The position numbers and the translations under genes were made by a program. A stretch of DNA of 35,717 nt, taken from the NCBI GenBank assembly GCA_964616985.1, contig CAZTVF010000048.1, positions 1 through 35,717 on the forward strand, read 5' to 3'. Shown piece by piece: positions 7,863-16,863 of this stretch (position 1 is its first letter; every line of letters starts with the position of its first letter). Under the pieces are notes generated by a model. It was not told the DNA's origin. It saw only the letters and a list, made by a program, of their open reading frames with translations, and did no database searches. This stretch comes from CAZTVF01 sp964616985 (GTDB lineage: Bacteria; Planctomycetota; Phycisphaerae; SM23-33).

Positions 7863-8899
7863 CACGGGGCCCCGTAATCCACCAGCACCGCCACGGCAGA
7901 CGGCTGGTACCCGCGGGCCGCGCTGGTCGCCGGCATCGCCACCGCCGTCGGGAACGCCAGGCCCGCGTCGCCGATGTCGGCCGTCGTCGCCGTCAGCGTG
8001 CCCTGTGCCACCGAGATCGTTTCGGCGATCAGCACCCCGCCGGCAGTAGCCCCGCCGATGTCGCCCATGACGTCGAAGGTCCGGTCGTCGGCCGCCGCGG
8101 GCCATCCCGGCATGTTCGTGCGCACGTACGCGTACCAGGTGGACGCGGCGGGGTTGGCCGCCACCGAGGCGGTGACGTAAAAGGTCGCGCGCTGGGCCTG
8201 CACGTTGAACGAGTAGCTCAAGCCGGTATTGGCGGCGTAGCACGTCGCGCCGGCGCCCACCGCACCGGCCGCCGCCCATGCCGCCTGGGCGTCGGCGAGG
8301 GCCTTGTCGAAGTTCTGCTGCGGCGTCCAGTCGCTGCGGGCGCTGGACCCGGACCCGAACTTGCGGGAGCGGACGTGCAAGACCACGCTGGACGCCAGTA
8401 TCCTCCGCTGCAGTGCGATGAGCTTTCGAAGGTCCTCCAGGATCCACGGACCCGGCACGTCGCCCGCCTGGGGCGGGCCGTAGGACCATGCCGCATCGCT
8501 GTAATCGTTCCAGTCAGACGGCTTGGCATCGTGCTGGTTCAGCCGGCGGACGCCGTCGGGGATTCCGGCAACCGCCAGGGCGTCGTCCAGCGTCCACAGG
8601 GGAAACTCGCCGTCCAAAGTGGTGGCGTAGTCGGAGGGCTCGTAGGCGACCCCGCTGAGGGAGTGCGTCCGGACCCATGGCCATGTCCCCTCGAGCACCA
8701 CGCTGTCGTGCAGCCCTTGCCACCACGACAGCTTGACGGCCGAGTTGGCCAGGACGCCGGTGGCCGCGACCTGGACGGGCTCGGTCAATGCCGCCAGGCC
8801 CGTGACCGCGCGTCGCAGGTTCACCGCCCGGACCGTCTCCAGGGCGTCCTGGTACCCCACGGGGATGCTCGCCGTCGGCGGGTCGTGGGTGTAGGCCAT
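7862..8899 (-). CDS. Hypothetical virion or tail-accessory protein
   Basis: The 345-residue protein starts MAYTHDPPTASIP at an ATG sharing bases with the stop of the preceding gene (TGATG), so translation is probably coupled. A longer upstream frame exists but is Arg-rich shadow sequence. The C-terminal half has beta-type Ala/Thr/Val-rich segments typical of virion surface proteins, while the middle is rich in Trp and Asp. No family is recognised. Its position after the nozzle candidate suggests a tail or fibre accessory component, by inference. Confidence 0.75.
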   Translation of the reverse strand: MAYTHDPPTASIPVGYQDALETVRAVNLRRAVTGLAALTEPVQVAATGVLANSAVKLSWWQGLHDSVVLEGTWPWVRTHSLSGVAYEPSDYATTLDGEFPLWTLDDALAVAGIPDGVRRLNQHDAKPSDWNDYSDAAWSYGPPQAGDVPGPWILEDLRKLIALQRRILASSVVLHVRSRKFGSGSSARSDWTPQQNFDKALADAQAAWAAAGAVGAGATCYAANTGLSYSFNVQAQRATFYVTASVAANPAASTWYAYVRTNMPGWPAAADDRTFDVMGDIGGATAGGVLIAETISVAQGTLTATTADIGDAGLAFPTAVAMPATSAARGYQPSAVAVLVDYGAP

Positions 8900-9282
8900 C
8901 AGATCATCCCCGGGTACATGGACGACAGGACGCCGGTGGAGGGGTCGGCAAAGATGCCTTGCCCGGCGCTGATGTGCAGCCATTGGCGCGTCCCGTCGGC
9001 CTTGGTGATGAGGACCGCCGGAAGCAAAGTCGGCTCGGGGAGCCCGGCGCCGATCTGCGCGGGCGTCTTCGCCACGGCCGTGTTGCCCCCGCCGCCCGGC
9101 CCGGTGCTCCTGGGCTGGATCACGATGACCTGCTCGGAATCGCCTTCGGCAAATTGCCGGATGTCCGAAATCTGGATGCCCTGGCGCATGTTCTCGGCCA
9201 GCTGCTGGATCATCCGGTAAAGGGCCTGGATATTCGGATCGTCGCCCGGCGGCTGGCACGGCATGGCGATCTTGGTAATCAT
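8899..9282 (-). CDS. Small hypothetical phage protein
   Basis: The 127-residue protein begins MITKIAMPCQPPGDD at an ATG overlapping the stop of the nozzle candidate gene (ATGA), and it ends overlapping the next start. It has a helix with LYRMIQQLAENMRQ, a Gly/Pro hinge and a C-terminal beta region with WLHISAGQGIF. It is translated between the nozzle candidate and a hypothetical virion protein, so a small tail component is possible. No family is recognised. Confidence 0.7.
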   Translation of the reverse strand: MITKIAMPCQPPGDDPNIQALYRMIQQLAENMRQGIQISDIRQFAEGDSEQVIVIQPRSTGPGGGGNTAVAKTPAQIGAGLPEPTLLPAVLITKADGTRQWLHISAGQGIFADPSTGVLSSMYPGMI

Positions 9283-11810
9283 CGCGTGCCCCCCGTCGGA
9301 AGGAATCGCACGCCGTAGCTCTGAACGCAGAAGGCCCTGCCGGCCGAGACGCTGCCGATCGCCAGCGCGATGAACCGCCCGCGTCCGGAGATCGGCGCCC
9401 GCAGCGGGCCCCGCGCATCGGCCGCCATGGCCACGCGGGAGCGGCGCCACGTCACAGAGTTGGCCAGCGTCAGCTCCGAGGGGCTGTCGGCGGCGAACAG
9501 GTCGATCGTCACGCCGTCGCCGGTCGATTCGACATGCCCGTCCAGTGCCTTCACCTGCTTGGCGTGCACCCCGTCCTCGAGATCCAGCCAGGGGGTACGG
9601 AAATAGGCGTCCATGCCGCCGATGTAGTAATCGACCGCACCCGGCGGCGGAACGCGGCCCTGCAGGAAGGTGCTGATGACGATCTGCGTGCTGCTAAGCG
9701 TGTCCTGGATGATCCCGGTGTAGCGGATGCCCAGGGCATCCACCAGCACCACCTGCCCGCCGCGCAGGCCCTTGGTGGCCGTGCCGCCGGTGGGCCAGGC
9801 CGCGGTGTTGTCGGTCAGTATCCAACTGCCGGTTGTCCCGCCAAGATCGCCGCGGCCGTTGCGAACGAGCGTCTGCCCGTCGCCCAGGTCCCGCTCGATC
9901 TGGCCGCCGTTGCTCTCCTGCCAGACCACGCCGTCGTAGTCCGCCAGCAGCAGTTTCTGCCGATCATCATCGTCGCTGTAGACGCACCCGCTGGCCGCCA
10001 TGAGGCTGTGGCGCACCAGGGCGCCCGTCTGGTAATTGAGCACCCATGCCGTGTCGATCTTCTGGGAGTCGTTGGAGGCGACGAAGCACCAGTACTCGCT
10101 AGCCTGCGGCCGGTGGACGGCGAAGAACTTTTCCGCCACGCCCCAGTTGATCGACGTTTCAAAGGCGAAGGCGATGTCCGGAACGTACCCGGTGGAGTAG
10201 TAGTCCATCGCATCGCCCCAGGTCGCGCCGCCGTCGGCGGAGGCCTCGATCGTGACGTAGTACGTGCAGCCGGCCGACAGCTCGGCCCTGGCGTCCAGGG
10301 TCATGCGAACCGTCTGCCCGGCCGCCACGTCAACCCCCGAGGCAAACGCCGTCGCCGCGGAGCTGTCGAGCGTCCAGGCCCCCGTCTCGCTGGTCCTGGC
10401 CAGCACCAGTGATTCCTTTTCGGCGTCGCTGTAGAACGAGACGCGAAACTGCATCGTCTGCCCGGCCTCGGTCTCGTTGGTGTAAGCGAAGCGGATGATC
10501 TGGGCGTCGGTGGGCTGGTGGAACACCTCGTGCAGCATCTGGTCGGCGACATTGTCCACAGAGCAGCCGGTGGACATGATGATCCCGTCCTCGGACAAAA
10601 ACAGCAGGCGGTTGCGGAACGTGACCACCGTGGCCGGCGAGGGCGTCCCGAGCCGCATGCACGGCTCGATCCGGTACAGCAAATCGACATCCTCCACCAG
10701 GCGGTACATGCGGCGTCGCTTGAAGACGAAGACCTGCTCCAGCAGGACTACGCCGCCCATCAGCTCGTCGCCGTCGTCCCTCTCCACCGCCACGGCCGAC
10801 AGCGGGTCCACCGACAGCGGGTGCCCGGGCTCCGAAACCCAGATCAGGTTTGGCTCCTCCTGGCCCGTCGGGTCCGTCTTGCCGCCCCACAGCACGCGGC
10901 CCTTGTGGGCGAGGTTGAACCGGCAGGTGAATGGCGCCCCGCCCGCCGCCGGCGGCGCGTCGTAGCCCAGCTCGTCGTCGGAAATGTTGTCTGTATCCGT
11001 GCCCAGCGTCTCGAACTCGCCCACCAGCTGGTAGACCGTCTGGTCCACCGCGGTGCGATAGAGCCGGTACCGGTCGGCCGATGCGTCCAGCTCGTCGGCA
11101 TCGTCGAAACTGGCGCACTTGTCGCCGGCGGCCGTAAAGGCCGTGGCGGGCGACGGAAGGCTCTCGGTGCCGGTGCGGGTGTCGTAGAAGGTGTACAGCC
11201 AGCTGTGGCTGCCGGCCGGCACGTGCCCCTCGTTGCCGTCGGTCACGGTGAGGGCCCCGGTGGGGGCATTGAGGCCCGCGTGCGTCAGGACATGCGTCCC
11301 GTCGAAGACGATGTTGGACCGGGCGTCGTCGCTGCCGGTGGCGATGTACATCAGGTCGTTGTAGACGGCGAAGGTGGGCGGGTACTCGCCCGAGACGCTG
11401 AACGTGGCCGGCGCGGGCTCCTCGCCGATGTCCATGGCCTCGGTGAACAGGGCGTTGTCATCTGGCTTGTTCCAGTACAGGCGTGCGTCGGTGTCGTTGC
11501 CCGTGCGGACGATGGCCACCAGCAGCCTTGTCCCGTCGCGGCGGATCCATGGGGCCAGCATGACCACCTCGGCCGAGTGGTCGAAGCTGTTGTTGCCCAT
11601 GAGCCCAAGGTAGGGCGATTCGCCGCCGACGCGGTCGGCGGTGGGGCTGTAGCGTTCGAACGTGGCGCGGCGCGAGATCGTGTTCACCGGCTGGTCGATC
11701 ACGACGTTCCAGCCGTCGCGGATGCACTCGGGCGGATCGTCCTGGGGGTCCATCTGGAGCACCAGGCCCTTGCCGCCGCCGCGCAGGACGAAGGATCGCA
11801 GCTTGCTCAT
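9279..11810 (-). CDS. Probable beta-rich tail nozzle (gp12-like) protein
   Basis: The 843-residue protein starts MSKLRSFVLRGGGKG at an ATG overlapping the adaptor gene stop. It is almost entirely beta-rich. The N-terminal half has repeated blade-like segments, such as FAVYNDLMYIATGSDD, RNRLLFLSEDGII and EQVFVFKRRRMYRLVED, matching the propeller layout of podoviral nozzle proteins (T7 gp12 type). Inserted Thr/Asp-rich segments look like Ig or fibronectin-type domains. The position directly after an adaptor-like gene and the length of about 800 residues support a nozzle. A stabilisation or receptor-binding protein is the alternative. There is no catalytic motif. Confidence 0.65.
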   Translation of the reverse strand: MSKLRSFVLRGGGKGLVLQMDPQDDPPECIRDGWNVVIDQPVNTISRRATFERYSPTADRVGGESPYLGLMGNNSFDHSAEVVMLAPWIRRDGTRLLVAIVRTGNDTDARLYWNKPDDNALFTEAMDIGEEPAPATFSVSGEYPPTFAVYNDLMYIATGSDDARSNIVFDGTHVLTHAGLNAPTGALTVTDGNEGHVPAGSHSWLYTFYDTRTGTESLPSPATAFTAAGDKCASFDDADELDASADRYRLYRTAVDQTVYQLVGEFETLGTDTDNISDDELGYDAPPAAGGAPFTCRFNLAHKGRVLWGGKTDPTGQEEPNLIWVSEPGHPLSVDPLSAVAVERDDGDELMGGVVLLEQVFVFKRRRMYRLVEDVDLLYRIEPCMRLGTPSPATVVTFRNRLLFLSEDGIIMSTGCSVDNVADQMLHEVFHQPTDAQIIRFAYTNETEAGQTMQFRVSFYSDAEKESLVLARTSETGAWTLDSSAATAFASGVDVAAGQTVRMTLDARAELSAGCTYYVTIEASADGGATWGDAMDYYSTGYVPDIAFAFETSINWGVAEKFFAVHRPQASEYWCFVASNDSQKIDTAWVLNYQTGALVRHSLMAASGCVYSDDDDRQKLLLADYDGVVWQESNGGQIERDLGDGQTLVRNGRGDLGGTTGSWILTDNTAAWPTGGTATKGLRGGQVVLVDALGIRYTGIIQDTLSSTQIVISTFLQGRVPPPGAVDYYIGGMDAYFRTPWLDLEDGVHAKQVKALDGHVESTGDGVTIDLFAADSPSELTLANSVTWRRSRVAMAADARGPLRAPISGRGRFIALAIGSVSAGRAFCVQSYGVRFLPTGGTR

Positions 11811-12571
11811 AGTTGCCCCGTCGCCTCGATGTTGAGTGTCCGACGCGTCACATCGCCGCTGCGCAGGTACCGGCGGTGCCTGCGAAGCGGAACGCCGTCG
11901 GCGCCGCCGGCCGCCCCGGCGGCCTGCCAGGCCCTGGCCTTCTCGATCTCGAACTGCTTGCGCGCGGGGCCGTCCCACAGCCGCTCGTGCATCGCCTCGG
12001 CGTGAGCGATCGCCCCGATCTGGATCACCCGCCACAGGTTGGGCGGGCAGGCCGGGGTCTCGTCGTCATCCTCCATCATGGGCAGGTAGCGGATGTAGGA
12101 AATCGTGAGCGTCCGCTCCACCTGGGCCGCCGGCCACAGCACCAGCATCTTTGTCCCGGCCTCCTCGTCGTAGGCGATCGCCACGGCGCGGGGAATGCCC
12201 GGCAGCGTGCTGGCCGCGCGGAGCTGCTGCAGCTGCTGCATCGAGATGGGTTCCATAAGGACCGGGTAATCCTCGTAGGACGGGTCCGTCGTCAGCCGCT
12301 GCAGATCGTCCGGCAGGGCGGCGGTGTACTCGCCGGCCTCGACGGTGATCTCCTGGAAGGACCGCTGCAGCCAGGGCCATGGCGCGAAGTCCGCCACTTC
12401 CTGCGCCGCCGCGTTCACCCATCCCTTGGCGTCGGTGTAAAGAGCGTTGGAGGCGCCGCCGGCGGCGATGTCGGATGCCCCAGCGGGGATGTCAAAGTAC
12501 TTGAGCACCGCGACGGCCATCTGGCCCAGGGTGGACGACATTGGCGTTGCGGACGGTTCGGGCTCTGCCAT
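11807..12571 (-). CDS. Probable head-tail adaptor (gp11/tail tubular A-like)
   Basis: The 254-residue protein starts MAEPEPSATPM with AAGGAG eight bases upstream; a longer in-frame start at 12613 is less supported. The N-terminal helical part with WVNAAAQEVADFAPWPWL followed by a Gly-Tyr-LP-D segment (GEYTAALPDDLQRL) is the pattern of podoviral adaptor proteins that join portal to nozzle. The C-terminal helices carry many charged residues. It is translationally coupled to the nozzle candidate. The family is suggested by motif order and position, not by close identity. Confidence 0.65.
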   Translation of the reverse strand: MAEPEPSATPMSSTLGQMAVAVLKYFDIPAGASDIAAGGASNALYTDAKGWVNAAAQEVADFAPWPWLQRSFQEITVEAGEYTAALPDDLQRLTTDPSYEDYPVLMEPISMQQLQQLRAASTLPGIPRAVAIAYDEEAGTKMLVLWPAAQVERTLTISYIRYLPMMEDDDETPACPPNLWRVIQIGAIAHAEAMHERLWDGPARKQFEIEKARAWQAAGAAGGADGVPLRRHRRYLRSGDVTRRTLNIEATGQL

Positions 12572-12590
12572 GACCGCTGCTCCTTGTTGA

Positions 12591-13925
12591 TTAAAGTCCC
12601 AGCACCAGGGCACGGGCGCCGCGGCAGAAGTTGGGCAATAATGCGTTCGCCGCCGCCTGGCACCCAGCCAGAGTTAGATGCACGCCCAGGTTGTCCGCGG
12701 CCTGATATGCCGCCTGCAAGTCCCACAGGTTGCCCGCCGGCGGTGCAGGATCGCCGGTCTTGGCGACCGTGCGGGCCTTGCCCAGGGCTTCGCGGGCGGT
12801 CATGTAGAACACGCCGTTCGCCGCGGCCCATGCCTCGCGGGCGACGTTCCATCGATCGTGGAGTCGGTTCAGAATGTCGCTGCCGGTCGTGTTGCCGCCA
12901 TTGCCCGTCCAGGGGAAGATGTCATCGATCAGCATGCTCGCGCCGTTCGCCCGAATCTCCGCGAGGATCGCGTCCAGCTTCAACAGGTGATCGGCGATCG
13001 ACTGCGTCTGTTGTGCCTCGGATGGGTAGACCTCGGGGTGCTCGGTAGTCCAGATGTCGCGTGCGGAGCCGTACCAGTTGGCCGGCTGTCCGCAGCCCCA
13101 GAAGTCCGCGATGTCGTTGACGCCGACGTGAACGTGGACCTGCCGGGGCGTCTTGGCCCAGAAGATCGCGTCCATGTCGCCGCTCAAGACCTCGTTGGCG
13201 TTGTTCGAGCCCTGCGTATTGCCGGCCACTTCCATCGTCATACCCAATCGGTCGCGGTACAGAACGCCGGCATACGCACCCAGCGGGTCCTTGACCAGCG
13301 ATGGGCTCCGGTAGGAGTAGTTGACCGGCGAGCCCTCACTGATGCTGTCGCCAACAATCATCACTTCCGGCGGGTCCATCAGTGGCGAGGCTTCGATGAC
13401 CCAGAACGCAGAGCCGCCGCCGTTGCAGTTGACGGTGGAGCCGGCCGTGTAGCTGGCGGCGTAGTCGCCCGATGCCCCGGCGTTCCACCGCAGGCGGGCC
13501 GCCGAGTCGATCGTGCTCGATACCGGCACGTGCGAGGTGTTCAGGATGCCCACCACGCTGTAGCCGGTGGTCTTGACCGCGACGGCGAAGATGTCGGTCG
13601 CCAGGTGCCCAGTCATCGGTGTAGCCGACCAGTCGAAGGTCTTTTCGGCGTCGGAGAACCCGCTGGTGATTTCCGGCGAGCGGGCGATGATGGTGTACGT
13701 CGTGCCGGTCGTGCGGCGAAGCGTCATGAAAAACAGGCCCGTCACCTGCGAACCGCCCGCCCCGGTGTTCGTCATGCGGAGCTTGGCGCCCTTGATGGGG
13801 CTGGTTCGCTGGACATGCTGATTCAGCGAATCGGACATCAGCAGCCAGTAGACATTCGGATTCGACCCGACCTGCGTGTCGGGGTTCTGTGCCGTGTTGA
13901 TCCAACCGGAGCGGACAAGTGCCAT
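12591..13925 (-). CDS. SGNH/GDSL hydrolase on a probable virion surface protein
   Basis: The 444-residue protein starts MALVRSGWINTAQ with GGAG eight bases upstream. Residues 1-180 look like a beta-rich virion domain. A C-terminal SGNH hydrolase follows: block I VGDSISEG with Ser194, block III VGVND at 267-271 with Asn270, and block V at DNLGVHLT with His416. The usual Asp three residues before the His is Leu413 here, with Asp411 two residues away, so the catalytic Asp may be shifted. Such domains remove acyl or acetyl groups from capsule or O-antigen sugars. It sits next to a glycosidase-like protein, so the two may act on one surface glycan. The substrate is unknown. Confidence 0.8.
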   Translation of the reverse strand: MALVRSGWINTAQNPDTQVGSNPNVYWLLMSDSLNQHVQRTSPIKGAKLRMTNTGAGGSQVTGLFFMTLRRTTGTTYTIIARSPEITSGFSDAEKTFDWSATPMTGHLATDIFAVAVKTTGYSVVGILNTSHVPVSSTIDSAARLRWNAGASGDYAASYTAGSTVNCNGGGSAFWVIEASPLMDPPEVMIVGDSISEGSPVNYSYRSPSLVKDPLGAYAGVLYRDRLGMTMEVAGNTQGSNNANEVLSGDMDAIFWAKTPRQVHVHVGVNDIADFWGCGQPANWYGSARDIWTTEHPEVYPSEAQQTQSIADHLLKLDAILAEIRANGASMLIDDIFPWTGNGGNTTGSDILNRLHDRWNVAREAWAAANGVFYMTAREALGKARTVAKTGDPAPPAGNLWDLQAAYQAADNLGVHLTLAGCQAAANALLPNFCRGARALVLGL

Positions 13926-13927
13926 GG

Positions 13928-15130
13928 CTATACTCCCAGAAGCAGGAATCTCGCCCCGCTGGTCAATGCCGCCTCGTCCAGGAACTCGGCCATTGTGCCT
14001 TCGAATGTCGATTGGTTGATGTTGCCGGCCCCGACGTTGTTGGCCATCGCGTTCCAGTAGGCCCTGACCTTGCCGGCAAACTCCATGATGTTCACGTCTG
14101 CGATCTGGTCTTGGACGGCGGCAAACGCTGAAATATCCACGCCGATGTCGATCACGGGATTGTCGGCGTCCGGCGTCCAAGGCCCGCCCATCGAGGCGGC
14201 CGTGGCGTGGTGGATCGTCGTCGGCGTGGCGGCGTTGACGGTCGAGGCGTGGTAGAACATGTGCCAGGTAGAGCCACGCCGAAACAGGAACGGCCCGCCG
14301 GATACTCCAACATCGTCGGCATTAAGGTCTGTCCACGGGCCGGAAACCGTCGCCAGCTGCTGCATGGCCGCCAGCGGCGTGAGGCCCGGGCCGAAGGAGG
14401 GGCTCTCGAAGTAGCTCATCCGCCAGGGGGCGTACGGCTTGGAGCCGTCCTTGCCCTCCAGGATGATCTGCCACTTACCGCCCTCGGCCGTCGCCCAGGT
14501 ATTGCCGATCTCCTCGGGCCAGTTGCCCGCCGCGGCGCGGGGCACCAGCGGGATGAGGTAATCGTTGTGGCGGGTGTGGCCGCTGGGGGCGTAGGGCTCA
14601 TCGCCCTCCTGCATGAACGCCTCACTCCACCAGATCGGCTGGCCATTGGCGTCGAACATCGGGCTCGACCAGTGATTGGGATTGAACGGCGGCTCCTCGT
14701 CCCACCCATCCTCGAACATCACTTCCCACGGGATCTCCGGGTCCTCGCCAAGTGGATCTGACCCGGCGATGGTGCCGGTGACTGGCGTCCACGTGACGCC
14801 ATCTGTGCTAGTGGCAGCAGAGTACACGCCACAGTTGATGCAGAACATGTACCACGTCCCGTCGTGGTACACCACGCGATGGTGGCCGGCGAAGTACAGG
14901 GCGTCGATGTAGGGGGAAAGCGCGACTCCCTGATCGACCCACGTGTCGCCATCGGCCGACGTGGCCCGGCGGATCACCGAGCGGTCGAAGCCCTGGACGT
15001 AGTACATCCACAGCTCGTTGAGCGTGGGGTGCACCAGGACCTTGGGCTCCTGGCGCGCAGGACTGCCGGTGATGTGCCCGATGATGGGGTTGCTCGCGTG
15101 CCGCGTCAGCTTGTCGCGTAGTGTGGCCAT
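13928..15130 (-). CDS. Five-bladed propeller glycosidase-like protein, possible depolymerase
   Basis: The 400-residue protein starts MATLRDKLTRHAS at an ATG overlapping the previous stop. The blade pattern of GH32/GH43/GH117-type hydrolases is seen: YYVQGFDRSVIRRATSADG, then HHRVVYHDGTWYMFC, then SAATSTDGVTWTP, and later GPFLFRRGSTWHMFYHAS. In these clans an Asp nucleophile or base, a Glu acid and a third Asp line the funnel. Glu and Asp residues are present, but I cannot assign the trio. As a phage surface protein beside an SGNH hydrolase, a capsule-cleaving or receptor-binding role is likely by inference. A non-enzymatic carbohydrate-binding propeller is the alternative. Confidence 0.7.
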   Translation of the reverse strand: MATLRDKLTRHASNPIIGHITGSPARQEPKVLVHPTLNELWMYYVQGFDRSVIRRATSADGDTWVDQGVALSPYIDALYFAGHHRVVYHDGTWYMFCINCGVYSAATSTDGVTWTPVTGTIAGSDPLGEDPEIPWEVMFEDGWDEEPPFNPNHWSSPMFDANGQPIWWSEAFMQEGDEPYAPSGHTRHNDYLIPLVPRAAAGNWPEEIGNTWATAEGGKWQIILEGKDGSKPYAPWRMSYFESPSFGPGLTPLAAMQQLATVSGPWTDLNADDVGVSGGPFLFRRGSTWHMFYHASTVNAATPTTIHHATAASMGGPWTPDADNPVIDIGVDISAFAAVQDQIADVNIMEFAGKVRAYWNAMANNVGAGNINQSTFEGTMAEFLDEAALTSGARFLLLGV

Positions 15131-15999
15131 CACACCCCGACGATCGAGTAGGTTGCGGTTCCGCTCGGTGCAGTCAGCTCGTGCACCAGGATGTGCGTGG
15201 CGTTGGCGGGGATGACGACGCCAATGGACGCCACGTAAAGGTCGCCAGCCGGCTTGTACGTGCCAGGCGAGACGGCCACGCTCTTGGCCTGCGCCATGGT
15301 CTGACCATTCAGGCACGCGACGGGGTTGGCGCCAGCAACCGACGTCGCGGCCCAAACCTCGATCGACCAGCTGTCACCGCTGGACGTGGACATGGCGGCG
15401 AGGAGCGATGCCTTGCTTGGCGTGATGGCGGTCCATGTGTCCTTCGTGATCGCGGTCAGTGCTAGGCTTCCGCCGGCCATGCGGGCCAGGTTCGCCACGC
15501 CCGGCGAATCGCTGGCCAGCGTGACGCGCTGGGTTGTCGCGCTTACGGCGCCGGCCCCGGTGGCCATCGCCGCGCCCCCGGAATCGGACAGCCCCATGGC
15601 TGCGCCGCCTTCCAGCGTGACGGTGGCCGGGTCGGTGTTGGCCGACGCCAGGATGCGGACCTTGTAGATGCCGACGACGTCCAGCACAACATAGCCGCTG
15701 CCGTTGGCCGCCAGCGTCGTCAGGTCCGCCGAGGCCTTGATGACGGGCCAGTTGGGGGTCGTGTAGTTCGCCGCCGTCGATACCATCGTGACGAAGTCGC
15801 CCGACGGGTGGTACTGGTACTGGATCGTCAGGGCGTCCAGGGCCCCGCCACCGGCGGCGTTGGCCAGGCGCAAAACGACCTGGTTCAACCCGAGCACGGA
15901 GATCTCTCCGATCGACGTGGTACCGGCGACGGCGACGATGACGGACGGATTGCGGAACAGCGAGGCTCCGTCGGGAATCGGCTGGGAAACCTGCTTCAT
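15130..15999 (-). CDS. Beta-rich hypothetical virion protein
   Basis: The 289-residue protein starts MKQVSQPIPDGAS with AGGAG close upstream. It is Ala, Thr, Gly and Val rich with few charges and reads as alternating beta strands throughout, typical of decoration or fibre proteins. A middle segment is low-complexity Gly/Ala (GGAAMATGAGAVSAT). Its stop overlaps the start of the glycosidase-like gene. No family is recognised, but a surface-exposed virion protein is the likely class. Confidence 0.7.
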   Translation of the reverse strand: MKQVSQPIPDGASLFRNPSVIVAVAGTTSIGEISVLGLNQVVLRLANAAGGGALDALTIQYQYHPSGDFVTMVSTAANYTTPNWPVIKASADLTTLAANGSGYVVLDVVGIYKVRILASANTDPATVTLEGGAAMGLSDSGGAAMATGAGAVSATTQRVTLASDSPGVANLARMAGGSLALTAITKDTWTAITPSKASLLAAMSTSSGDSWSIEVWAATSVAGANPVACLNGQTMAQAKSVAVSPGTYKPAGDLYVASIGVVIPANATHILVHELTAPSGTATYSIVGV

Positions 16000-16028
16000 G
16001 GCATGCTCCTGTTGGCAAAACCCCTCCA

Positions 16029-16064
16029 GCAGGAGCGGCCGACATCTCTGCCGACCGCCCCTGC
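16029..16064 (-). terminator. Intergenic hairpin, possible weak terminator or processing site
   Basis: On the transcribed strand GCAGGGGCGG pairs with CCGCTCCTGC (10 bp, one G-U) around a 16-base loop. A GGGGTTTT run lies about nine bases downstream, so it is a weak candidate for an intrinsic terminator. It lies in the 87-bp gap between the genes at 16087 and 15999, which holds no other feature. Confidence 0.3.
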
Positions 16065-16086
16065 CAGGAAAGGAACACCCGTTCGA

Positions 16087-16827
16087 TTACCGCTCCTGGT
16101 ACGCCTCGATGCGGTCCACGTAGGCGATGTTGGCCACCGTGCCGGCCTCGAGGTTCTGGACCTCGATCGTCGGCGTCAGCGCCTCGTCGTCGGGATACAG
16201 CGTCACGGTCGCGGCCGTGTCGGTGATCTCGGCGACCTGGATGCCATCGACCAGGAACACGATGTGGCCAGCGCCGTCGAAGTGGAACTCCAGCTCGACG
16301 TACACGTCATCGGCCAGCGTCTCGACCGACACCACCTTGGAGATCCAGGCGGTGGAGCCGTTCTTGGAGGCCACGGCCCACAGGGCCGCGCCGGTCCAGA
16401 CGAAGCCGACGGCGTCACTGACGGCGCCCTGGCCGACGGGGCTGGCGTCGGCGTCCAGGATCGCGGTGTCCGTGATCGACAGGCCGACGAACACAGCCTC
16501 GTTGTCGGCGTCCGCCAGGGCCAGGCGAGCTACGAAGGACACGCGCTTGCCAGCGGCGAGCTTGTACGCCTCGCCCGGCTGCTGCACGTTCACCACGTTG
16601 TTCTGCGTGGTGTGCGTGGTGATCTTCAGCAGGCCGCCGGGGCCATCGTCGGCGATGGCGGCCGTGCCGCTGTTGACCGTGGCGAACCACGGCAGGAGGT
16701 TGTCCGTGGAAGAGACGCTGGTGGCGTTGAAGTCGTCGATGAACTCGACGATATCCTCCACGCCGGCGACCGCCCGGGCCGTCATGCCAGGGTGCGTCGC
16801 GGTGAACCCGTTGTTCTGCTTGTTCAT
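16087..16827 (-). CDS. Beta-rich hypothetical virion protein, lectin-like pattern
   Basis: The 246-residue protein starts MNKQNNGFTATHPG with AAAGGA upstream. Beta strands alternate with short turns, and the region with VYVELEFHFDGAGHIVFLVDGIQV resembles the strand pairs of concanavalin A-like or laminin G-type jelly rolls. No Cys or catalytic signature is present. It follows the repeat-bearing decoration candidate gene and precedes a hairpin gap. A capsid decoration or fibre-associated binding protein is possible; the fold assignment is tentative. Confidence 0.7.
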   Translation of the reverse strand: MNKQNNGFTATHPGMTARAVAGVEDIVEFIDDFNATSVSSTDNLLPWFATVNSGTAAIADDGPGGLLKITTHTTQNNVVNVQQPGEAYKLAAGKRVSFVARLALADADNEAVFVGLSITDTAILDADASPVGQGAVSDAVGFVWTGAALWAVASKNGSTAWISKVVSVETLADDVYVELEFHFDGAGHIVFLVDGIQVAEITDTAATVTLYPDDEALTPTIEVQNLEAGTVANIAYVDRIEAYQER

Positions 16828-16863
16828 GTGCTATTTCCTTTGCTCGTTGGATGGAGAATGAAG

